Assembly (NCBI GenBank): GCA_029762595.1 | Contig: JARVGJ010000001.1 | Location: 1-64,000, forward strand | DNA from: Methanolobus sp. | GTDB taxonomy: Archaea > Halobacteriota > Methanosarcinia > Methanosarcinales > Methanosarcinaceae | DNA length: 64,000 nt | Direction: 5' to 3' | In this document: piece after piece, positions 8,902 through 16,061 of the stretch | Layout of the letters: each line of letters opens with the position of its first letter | How positions within the stretch are numbered: position 1 is the stretch's first letter | Notes under the pieces: model-generated | Database searches by the model: none | Told to the model about the DNA's origin: nothing | The model's input: the letters and a program-made list of their open reading frames with translations, nothing else | Translations under genes and position numbers: made by a program

Positions 8902-9597
8902 TCAGGATACAGACGCTATCTCCACAACAAGACCTACCTTTGGTTCTATCCTGAAACCTATCATTTGCCCGACTGGACCTTTTGCACCTGTGAACTTATT
9001 TACAAGAATGGTTCGTTTGACCTCACTTCCAAGAGGTTTTGATTTGAGCGTTATATAAACGTCACAAGAAGAGCGGAACATGGATGCAATATCCTCACTT
9101 AACTGGTTAGGCTCGATGGTCAGTATGATAACTTTGCCCATACCATTAAGTTTCTTGAAAAAGGATATCAGATCAAGGCTTTTTTCTGTGTTGGCACTGT
9201 ATTTGATCAATGAGGAGAGTGTATCGATAATTATAATGTTCTTTTCAAAAAGCTCTTCTGCTGCCATTAGCCTTTCAATGAAGTCAAAACGGGATTTTGC
9301 AGCCTGTACAAGCGGGATAACAGGAATGTAGAGCAACAGACCATTCAGAAGGTATGGAGCTATCGGATAATCCAGCGAGTACATCTGGTTAATGAAACCT
9401 TTTGTTGTCATCTGTGTGGAAATGAAGGTAACACTGACATCATTCTCATTCAACCCGAAAGAAAGCCGCTGTGTAATGGAACTCTTACCGCCGCCACTTC
9501 CTCCTTCTATTACCACAAGTGAACCTGCAGGGAATCCGCCTCCCAATTTTGAATTCAGGTCGTCCCTTGGTATCTCAAATGAATTGATCTTTGCCAT
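8902..9597 (-). CDS. arlH: archaellum KaiC-like ATP-binding protein ArlH (FlaH)
   Basis: RecA/KaiC-fold protein that binds ATP and docks under the ArlI ring as part of the motor complex. The 231 residues include Walker A GGSGGGKSS at 32-40 and Walker B NIIIIDTLSSL around 118-128. No signal or membrane helix is present. It sits between arlG and arlI, the standard order. Confidence 0.93.
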   Translation of the reverse strand: MAKINSFEIPRDDLNSKLGGGFPAGSLVVIEGGSGGGKSSITQRLSFGLNENDVSVTFISTQMTTKGFINQMYSLDYPIAPYLLNGLLLYIPVIPLVQAAKSRFDFIERLMAAEELFEKNIIIIDTLSSLIKYSANTEKSLDLISFFKKLNGMGKVIILTIEPNQLSEDIASMFRSSCDVYITLKSKPLGSEVKRTILVNKFTGAKGPVGQMIGFRIEPKVGLVVEIASVS

Positions 9598-9606
9598 TTT
9601 TACCTC

Positions 9607-10113
9607 TTATGTTTTAAAGCTCATAGCACCGGATTTACCATTTTCTGCTGCAACAAGGATCCTGTGATCCCCCGGCTCAAGAGGTGCAGGTACAGTAACG
9701 ACATCCAGAGTAAGGATATCTCCCGGCCTCCATACAACATCACCATCTACAAGGCTGACATCCACATTCTCAGGAGCTATAAGTATGCCGTCAACCAAAA
9801 CCGTAACATATTCAGGCACCAGTTCTGTTTTACCGGTGTTCTTTACATAGAAAGTATATGTTTTGCTCAGCTCATTGTAAGGAATTATTTCCGGATCGTT
9901 GACAACTGTGAGGTCTGTCCTCATCTGCTCCGAAAGCAGTTTACTGCTTGTACCTGAAGAGGCCATCATAGACTGTACATCTGCTGATACCAGGGCAACT
10001 ACGCTTATTGCCAGGATGATAGCCGCTATGAAAAAGATCATATGTGTGACAGCTGTCTCAGCTCTATTGTCCTCAAGTGATCTGTGTTGGTCTATAATTG
10101 GCATGTCCATCAT
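9607..10113 (-). CDS. arlG: archaellum stator protein ArlG (FlaG)
   Basis: Pseudo-periplasmic stator component that works with ArlF to anchor the motor to the S-layer. The 168-residue protein has one N-terminal helix (MIFFIAAIILAISVVALVSA, about 26-45) with archaellin-like features, followed by a beta-rich Ig-like domain (TYTFYVKNTGKTELVPEYV). The gene lies between arlF and arlH. Confidence 0.88.
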   Translation of the reverse strand: MMDMPIIDQHRSLEDNRAETAVTHMIFFIAAIILAISVVALVSADVQSMMASSGTSSKLLSEQMRTDLTVVNDPEIIPYNELSKTYTFYVKNTGKTELVPEYVTVLVDGILIAPENVDVSLVDGDVVWRPGDILTLDVVTVPAPLEPGDHRILVAAENGKSGAMSFKT

Positions 10114-10189
10114 GTTTTTGTGTAAATCCGGAGTTAATTGAATTAAAAGTATAATATATAATTAATGGTATATAAAGTTACTATTCTGC

Positions 10190-10621
10190 TCATACCATAT
10201 ATGACCCATATGCAGAAACACCATTCTCTGTTACAACCTTAACACGATGGATTCCAGAACCTGACAGACCTGCCACAGTAAGATTTCGTGTTTCAGATGG
10301 TGTCCATGTAGCTGCAACATCGTCATATGTGTAACTTTCCAGACTTCCATCCACAATGACATTCAATCTGTCAAAACGAAGCGATTCGCTACCTGTATTT
10401 GTTAAGCTCACTGTCAGGTTGTAAGTACCCCCAAAACCGTCTGGAATGTAATCAACTATTGCTATATCGGTCTGCAACTTTGAGAATTGCATCCGGTATT
10501 GCTCAGCAGATGCATCATCCATCAGATCATTGGAAGTGCTCATCATCGTATAAGAATAGGTCCCCATGAGTACTGCAGATATGAAAAATATTATCGCAAC
10601 TACAGACAGTTCAAATCCCAT
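10190..10621 (-). CDS. arlF: archaellum stator protein ArlF (FlaF)
   Basis: Binds the S-layer on the outside and pairs with ArlG. At 143 residues it has a single N-terminal helix (ELSVVAIIFFISAVLMGTYSY) and a beta-sandwich with TYNLTVSLTNTGSESL. Its start overlaps the end of arlCDE by 11 bp, so translation is probably coupled. A 76-bp AT-rich gap separates it from arlG. Confidence 0.88.
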   Translation of the reverse strand: MGFELSVVAIIFFISAVLMGTYSYTMMSTSNDLMDDASAEQYRMQFSKLQTDIAIVDYIPDGFGGTYNLTVSLTNTGSESLRFDRLNVIVDGSLESYTYDDVAATWTPSETRNLTVAGLSGSGIHRVKVVTENGVSAYGSYMV

Positions 10622-11912
10622 AAAGTTCCTCCAGACCGTGTTTGACCTTTGCCATTTCCCTGTCTATTGAACTTAGCATGTTCCTGTCTATCTTACGTCC
10701 GGATAATCTTTCTATGAAAAGCAGGGATTTGGTATGATCCTCAGGAAGAAGCCGCCAGGTGGGCTTCTCTACATAATAATCAATACCTCTTGCATAGGCC
10801 ATTATCTCAGACCTTACATCCTCACTTATCCATCCTATGTCCACATAGTAATCAAGTGCATCCATGAGGTTGTTTCTTCCCACGCGCTCCATAAGGAACT
10901 CTATCCAGTTTAGCAAGACAACAACACTTGTAGGATCAGCTTTTATGCATTCAAGCCTTACCATTGGCACAGATGTTTTTCGGGGGATCTCTTCAATATC
11001 GCCAACATCTGCCGGGTCATCATCACCAGAAAGTTTTCTTTCAGACCTGACAGTATTGTTGGCCATTACAGGCCTTTGTTCCAGAACATCAAGACGGGTG
11101 GTGATGTTGGCAGTAGTTTCTGCAAGATCTACTATGTTCTGGTCAAGTGTGTCGGTCCTGGAGAACAAATCCTCGGCCCGGGAAGATAATTGCTCTATGC
11201 CTTCATGCATCATCACCATGGCATCTGCAAAGGCATCCATCTTGGATTCAATGTTCTGCATTCGTGATTCAGCCTCAGATGATATGCCCTGTGGCATACT
11301 CAGTTTCTGAGATGCTGAATCAAGTTCATTTTTCAGGAGAATAAGCATATCACCAATTTCAGTAAGCCTCTTCTCCGTTTTTTCAAATCTTTCGATTGTG
11401 GCACGACTTGCAACATCATCCCCTACAAAAGGATTGACCTGGTTGGATACAATCTCGTATAAAGACAATAATTCAAGAACACTCTGGTCAATCTTATCAA
11501 CGGTCTTTCTGATCTCTTCATTCTCCCTCTGGACCATATTTAGAGTTACATCAGCTTTTGAAAGCTTGGTCTCGACATCCTTGATCTTTTTCCGGTTCTC
11601 TTCCACCATTTCATTGTTTGCTGATGATTGCTGAGATGCATGTTGAGGAGAGCCTGCAGGAGCCATGCCAGGAGGGAAAGACGGGCCAGCGGATGAACCC
11701 GAAGCACCCTGGAAACCAGGTTTTGAGTTAGAAGGCCCGCCTGGCGGAATCGGCGGCAATCCTTCCGACAGACCCGGTATTGAACCTAGGCCAGGAGTGT
11801 CCTGAAGAAAGGGGGGAACATCCGAATCGAAAGGAGAAGCTTTCCCCTTTTTTTTGTCCCTTCTTGAGATAACAGAGGTCATCTTTTTTATTTTATCGCT
11901 AAGTCCAGCCAT
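10611..11912 (-). CDS. archaellum ArlC-ArlD/E fusion protein
   Basis: Cytosolic ring component linking the archaellum motor to chemotaxis signalling. The protein (about 433 residues from the second Met, MAGLSDK) has a basic N-terminus, a Pro/Gly/Ser-rich linker at about 40-105, a coiled coil at about 105-150, an ArlC-type segment (LELLSLYEIVSNQVNPF), more coiled coil, and a C-terminal ArlD/E domain (WIEFLMERVGRNNLMDALDYY). It therefore joins parts that are separate genes in some archaea. The ORF-track start at 11930 is also possible; neither start has a strong ribosome binding site. It is first in the operon: no archaellin gene precedes it. Confidence 0.88.
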   Translation of the reverse strand: MAGLSDKIKKMTSVISRRDKKKGKASPFDSDVPPFLQDTPGLGSIPGLSEGLPPIPPGGPSNSKPGFQGASGSSAGPSFPPGMAPAGSPQHASQQSSANNEMVEENRKKIKDVETKLSKADVTLNMVQRENEEIRKTVDKIDQSVLELLSLYEIVSNQVNPFVGDDVASRATIERFEKTEKRLTEIGDMLILLKNELDSASQKLSMPQGISSEAESRMQNIESKMDAFADAMVMMHEGIEQLSSRAEDLFSRTDTLDQNIVDLAETTANITTRLDVLEQRPVMANNTVRSERKLSGDDDPADVGDIEEIPRKTSVPMVRLECIKADPTSVVVLLNWIEFLMERVGRNNLMDALDYYVDIGWISEDVRSEIMAYARGIDYYVEKPTWRLLPEDHTKSLLFIERLSGRKIDRNMLSSIDREMAKVKHGLEELYGI

Positions 11913-11979
11913 GGTTCCACTGACAATCATTTATATAAAGAGGCAGAAACATCTATACTGCTTAGAATATACCCTTAAT

Positions 11980-11994
11980 AATATATATAAATTT
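11980..11994 (-). promoter_or_regulatory. TATA box of the arl operon
   Basis: On the minus strand AATTTATATATATT lies about 70 bp before the arlCDE start and would start transcription near 11955. This is the only strong TATA element between the arl operon and the divergent methyltransferase gene, so the operon appears to have its own promoter here rather than being read from an upstream archaellin gene. Confidence 0.45.
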
Positions 11995-12034
11995 TGAATA
12001 AAATACCATATCAGGTAGTCCCTGATTTATCCAG

Positions 12035-13114
12035 ATGGATTTAAATCATTTACAACACATTGTTTACCTGATATTTTTGACACGCAAGAAAATACTAAAG
12101 ACAGAAATCATATCCGATGAAGATGGATTCAGATTTGCAACACCACAGCCTGTTGCAGAGTACAGGGCAAAGAGGCTTCAATGCCAGGTCATCGCCGACA
12201 TAAGTTGCGGTATTGGCGGGCAGGCACTATACTTTGCAAAATACTGTGACCTGGTATACGCAGTAGAAATAGACCATAAAAAAATAACCTATGCAAAAAA
12301 GAATGCAAAGATAATGGGTGTTGATAACATAGAGTTCATCAACGCAGATGCACTCTCACCGGAAACCATCTCAGAATTGCCTGCACTTGACGTTGTATTC
12401 TCTGATCCGGCACGACCACCTGCAGAAAAAGAGAGGAATATCGACAACCTGAGACCTGCGATACCTGCGGTCATTGAAGCGTATGCTGAGAAAAGCTCAA
12501 ATTTTGCATTTGAAGCGCCACCTCAACTGAGCCCTGAAAAAATACCTTTCCAATGTGAAAAAGAGTATATGTCCCTGGAAGGTAAATTGAACCGCTTAAA
12601 CCTTTATTTTGGGGAACTTCAAAAGGCGGAGATTTCAGCAGTTTCACTTCCAGGTGCCCATGTGATCAGGAAGGAAAAGCGGACCTTACAGGCACACAGA
12701 ACTGACATGCCCGGAGGTTTTGCCTATGAGCCACAAGAATGTGTAACAAAAGCAGGGCTTCTTGATCAGCTGGTTTGTATATTAAAAGAGCAGAAAGTAA
12801 AAGGACAAATAGCTGATGTAAATGTTTTTGAAATTGATGAGAAAAGAGTACTTGTAAGCTCAGATATACCACTTGAATGCAAGTTGTTCAAGAACAATTA
12901 CAGAGTACTAAAGTTCATGGATTTTAACATGAGAGAAGTGAACTCATATCTGAAGAACAATTCATTTGGAAAAGTGGTAATCAGAACTTCAGTTGAACCT
13001 GAAAGCTACTGGGATGTCCGTAATGCTCTGGAAAAAGGACTTTCAGGGGAAAGAAAAGCACACCTGTTCCAAAAGGATAATTATGCAGTCCTATGTGAAT
13101 TGCAGGATCATTGA
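12035..13114 (+). CDS. class I SAM-dependent methyltransferase with THUMP-like C-terminal domain
   Basis: Predicted RNA methyltransferase. The 359 residues show a class I fold: motif I ADISCGIGGQALYFAK near 53-68, an acidic motif II AVEIDHK, and a motif IV SDPARPP near 126-132. The C-terminal part (about 280-357, ending in VRNALEKGLSG...LCELQD) resembles the THUMP-like domain found in a family of uncharacterised archaeal/bacterial methyltransferases with a DPAR motif. The substrate is unknown. It is divergent from the arl operon and overlaps the tail of the receiver gene by 7 bp. Confidence 0.78.
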   Translation: MDLNHLQHIVYLIFLTRKKILKTEIISDEDGFRFATPQPVAEYRAKRLQCQVIADISCGIGGQALYFAKYCDLVYAVEIDHKKITYAKKNAKIMGVDNIEFINADALSPETISELPALDVVFSDPARPPAEKERNIDNLRPAIPAVIEAYAEKSSNFAFEAPPQLSPEKIPFQCEKEYMSLEGKLNRLNLYFGELQKAEISAVSLPGAHVIRKEKRTLQAHRTDMPGGFAYEPQECVTKAGLLDQLVCILKEQKVKGQIADVNVFEIDEKRVLVSSDIPLECKLFKNNYRVLKFMDFNMREVNSYLKNNSFGKVVIRTSVEPESYWDVRNALEKGLSGERKAHLFQKDNYAVLCELQDH

Positions 13115-13488
13115 AATTCCATTTCAAGCAATTCCCTTGTTCTTTTTATGAGTTCCTTCCTGCTAAAGGGCTTGGTTATATAGTCATCTGCTTTCAACAC
13201 ATGCAAACCAAGCATTTTGTCAAACTCCTGGCTTTTCACAGTAAGCATGGCCACTGGCAAACGTGGTTGTTTTTCTTTGATCTTATGAAAGGTTTCCCAG
13301 CCGTTCATATCAGGCATCATGATATCAAGCAGAACAGCATCCGGTTTTTCTTTCTCGATAGATTCAAGGCATTCGAACCCACTTTTGGCCCCGATGACAT
13401 CTATGCTCTCTGATTCCAATATAAGCTTTACAAGGTCGATGGTATCCGGCTCATCATCCACGACCATAACTTTGGGACACATGATCAT
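13108..13488 (-). CDS. single-domain response regulator (CheY-like)
   Basis: A stand-alone receiver domain of 126 residues with all phosphorylation residues: the acidic pair in VVDDEPD, the phospho-acceptor Asp in LLDIMMPD, the Thr in AMLTVKS and the Lys in YITKPFS. No output domain. The start may be 6 residues downstream of the listed MIM. It is the last gene of a minus-strand cluster with a RecA-like/receiver fusion and a KaiC-like ATPase; no histidine kinase is in the window. It lies about 1.2 kb from the archaellum operon. Confidence 0.9.
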   Translation of the reverse strand: MIMCPKVMVVDDEPDTIDLVKLILESESIDVIGAKSGFECLESIEKEKPDAVLLDIMMPDMNGWETFHKIKEKQPRLPVAMLTVKSQEFDKMLGLHVLKADDYITKPFSRKELIKRTRELLEMEFQ

Positions 13489-13551
13489 TACAGCTCCTGA
13501 AAAGGATTATATGATATTATACCATCTACATTATACATCAAAAATATATAA

Positions 13552-14610
13552 TTATTCCTCTTCAATCCAGCCAAGACGTCTCATGACCATTTTGATCCTT
13601 GCCTTGACCTCCCTCTTATCAAAAGGCTTGGAAATGTAATCATCAATGCCAAGTTCCATTCCCTTTACCTTGTCTTCAACAGCGGTCTTGGCAGAGATCA
13701 TTATAACGGGGATGTCACTTGCTGATTTGCTCTTTTTGAGATGTTCCACAACCTCATAGCCATCCATGTCAGGCATCATGATATCAAGTAGTATGAGATC
13801 AGGAAGCTCCCTGAGAGTGAGTTCAATGGCTTGCTCACCGTTATGAGCTACCAGGAAATCGTATGGTTCACTTATAAGAGAAAGCTTTAACAATTCTGGT
13901 ATATCCGGTTCATCATCAACGATAAGTATTTTCAGCCTATCCCGTTTGGCCTTCTTCTGCATCTGTTCAAACTCTATGGAACCATCCTCTACAGAATACC
14001 TGAAATCAAAATCCTTCATACCTATTTCCGTATGGATCTCACCTAGATTGGTGATCTCGATGACCACATCAAAGAAAGATGTAATAAGAACTTCTGCCTC
14101 CTGGGGCAGGATGTTGCGGGAAAGCATTGAAAGGATGCTGCCGTTGTTTTCAGCAACCTTTTTTTCAATGAATTTTATGAAATTCTCAACTACCTGCATA
14201 TTGTCGCTTGCCAGCACGTTCATATTATCGATGATGAGTACGGAACGCGAATTATTCTGAAAGATGTTCGATATATGCGAAGCCATCTTTGTATAGTCTG
14301 CAACAGAACTACAATAAAAGGTATCAGGATGATGTTGCTTACCTGGTGCATCAATATCAATGAAACGCATCTGTGAGGAATCAATATCAAAACCGAAGTC
14401 TTCAAAGCGGGTAAGTACCTTGTCCCTTGAAGAACTCAGGCATAACCACACAATGGTCCTGGCACTCTCTTCCTTTTGTATATTGGAGATGTAAAAATAT
14501 ACCAACCGCTCAATAAAACTGTCAACTGGAGCAAGGAACAATGCATTCTTGCTTGACAGTTCGGTCCTGAGAGTAGAAAGGATTTCCTGTGTTTGAATAT
14601 TCATTGACAA
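13552..14610 (-). CDS. RecA/KaiC-like domain fused to a receiver domain
   Basis: The first about 200 residues of the 352-residue protein look like a degenerate RecA/KaiC fold with a Walker B-like SVLIIDNMNVLA but no Walker A, as in archaeal HTR-like/DUF835-type proteins. Residues from about 225 to 348 form a complete receiver: LIVDDEPD, phospho-acceptor in LLDIMMPD, MISAKT, YISKPFD. It is therefore a phosphorylation-controlled protein that may bind partners rather than hydrolyse ATP. It sits between the KaiC-like ATPase gene and the stand-alone receiver gene, same strand, with gaps of 63-88 bp. Confidence 0.82.
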   Translation of the reverse strand: MSMNIQTQEILSTLRTELSSKNALFLAPVDSFIERLVYFYISNIQKEESARTIVWLCLSSSRDKVLTRFEDFGFDIDSSQMRFIDIDAPGKQHHPDTFYCSSVADYTKMASHISNIFQNNSRSVLIIDNMNVLASDNMQVVENFIKFIEKKVAENNGSILSMLSRNILPQEAEVLITSFFDVVIEITNLGEIHTEIGMKDFDFRYSVEDGSIEFEQMQKKAKRDRLKILIVDDEPDIPELLKLSLISEPYDFLVAHNGEQAIELTLRELPDLILLDIMMPDMDGYEVVEHLKKSKSASDIPVIMISAKTAVEDKVKGMELGIDDYISKPFDKREVKARIKMVMRRLGWIEEE

Positions 14611-14698
14611 GTACCTTTTAATTTAGTTTAGCAACGGTTATTAGTTTTATTTTCTTATTAATGTTTGGGAAGAAAATGTACTTGCGGCATGAAAACAT

Positions 14699-16039
14699 TC
14701 ACTTCAGAGGAATGAGGCGCACCTTAGGATAACCGGAAATGAACTCCATCTGAACTGCAAAAACTCCGGTCCTGGGTACGATGCCATACATCACAAGAGT
14801 CTTGTCAACGTTCTCAAACTTCCAGTGGGTTGTGGCCATGTGGGCAACAGACTCATTGATTCTCTGCCCGTGTTTTGCAACGGCCAGAACGACATTTTCC
14901 GTTGTCTTTGTAATGGATGCCATCTGCCCGATTATAGAGCCTATGTTCTCCCAGCCATAGTTGTATTCCATGCTGTCAAGGCCTATATAATCAAGGATTG
15001 GAGAACCGTAACGAGCCATCAGTTCATTCTTGGCCTTGTGGAATAAATCCATGTCTTTGTAAATGTTCCCTGAGAAAGGTTCGATGTATGTCGGTATCCG
15101 CCCTTTTAGATCACGTATCTCAAAACCCACGAATTGCCCATGGAAGTGACTGTCGCCCGTAAAAGGATATATCATGCGTTTTTCAGTCTCGACGCTTGTA
15201 CCTTCTGTGGGCATGCTAAGAAGTCCTCGGCCCATATTCAGATGATTGATGAAAGCGGGCAAAAGCAAACTGTAAAAAGAGTCACCTACCCCACTTGTTA
15301 TTTCAAAGAGATTAAAGCTTCCTTTCTGGTAGCCGCCTCCAAGCACCTCATCAAAATCAGAGATACCGGTTGATATTTTGCTTTCAGCAGGGTCCACTAA
15401 AGGCGATGGTACCTGGGTTTGGTCCGGATATGAGACCTTGAAAGGTTCGAAACTATTGAAAACACCACCTTCAAGGGTGAAAGTATACCTTGATTGGGAA
15501 AGTTCCACTCCGCGCATCTTCAGCAGGTTTATCTTCCTGACATCACGCTCTGAAATATCAGCTATGTCAAGAAATACAACACCGTCTACAAGGTAATCGA
15601 GAGATGTCACATCTGTCTGCTCTGTGATCATTATTATATCCGCATTTACCTTTCTTGAAAAATCGAAGAGCAGGCGCTCAAGTTCGAACTTATTGTCCTC
15701 CCAGTCTGCAGACCTTGTAGTGGCAATACTTAAAGAGTCTATGGAATCCACAACTATTACGGGTTTTGTATCACTTGATTCCCATATAACTTTTATGCGG
15801 GATGCAAGCATCCTGAGGAAATCCTCATTATTATTGAAATCCCCTTCTATCCACGGATATTTACCATAACTGGACGATTTATCTATACGTGGCGAGATAT
15901 AGACACAATTACCCTCCGGGCATAATTCCTCAAGTATTCCAAAGACAAAAGTAGTCTTCCCAGTCCCTGGTTTTCCTTTTACGAGAAAGGATTTACCAAA
16001 CTGGGATGAGAAGAATTCCTTAACCTCATTTGGTATCAT
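14699..16039 (-). CDS. two-domain KaiC/GvpD-like ATPase
   Basis: The 446-residue protein has two RecA-like halves. The first carries Walker A GKPGTGKTT at 22-30 and Walker B KPVIVVDSIDSL near 92-103. The second begins with STGISDFDEVLGGGYQKGSF, typical of KaiC/RadA proteins, but its P-loop is replaced by TSGVGDSFYS and is probably inactive. The overall form resembles archaeal GvpD-like P-loop regulators; no gas-vesicle genes are nearby. It is the first gene of the receiver cluster and begins 22 bp after alaS ends. Confidence 0.78.
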   Translation of the reverse strand: MIPNEVKEFFSSQFGKSFLVKGKPGTGKTTFVFGILEELCPEGNCVYISPRIDKSSSYGKYPWIEGDFNNNEDFLRMLASRIKVIWESSDTKPVIVVDSIDSLSIATTRSADWEDNKFELERLLFDFSRKVNADIIMITEQTDVTSLDYLVDGVVFLDIADISERDVRKINLLKMRGVELSQSRYTFTLEGGVFNSFEPFKVSYPDQTQVPSPLVDPAESKISTGISDFDEVLGGGYQKGSFNLFEITSGVGDSFYSLLLPAFINHLNMGRGLLSMPTEGTSVETEKRMIYPFTGDSHFHGQFVGFEIRDLKGRIPTYIEPFSGNIYKDMDLFHKAKNELMARYGSPILDYIGLDSMEYNYGWENIGSIIGQMASITKTTENVVLAVAKHGQRINESVAHMATTHWKFENVDKTLVMYGIVPRTGVFAVQMEFISGYPKVRLIPLK

Positions 16040-16061
16040 TTCAATTCATCCGGTATACAAT

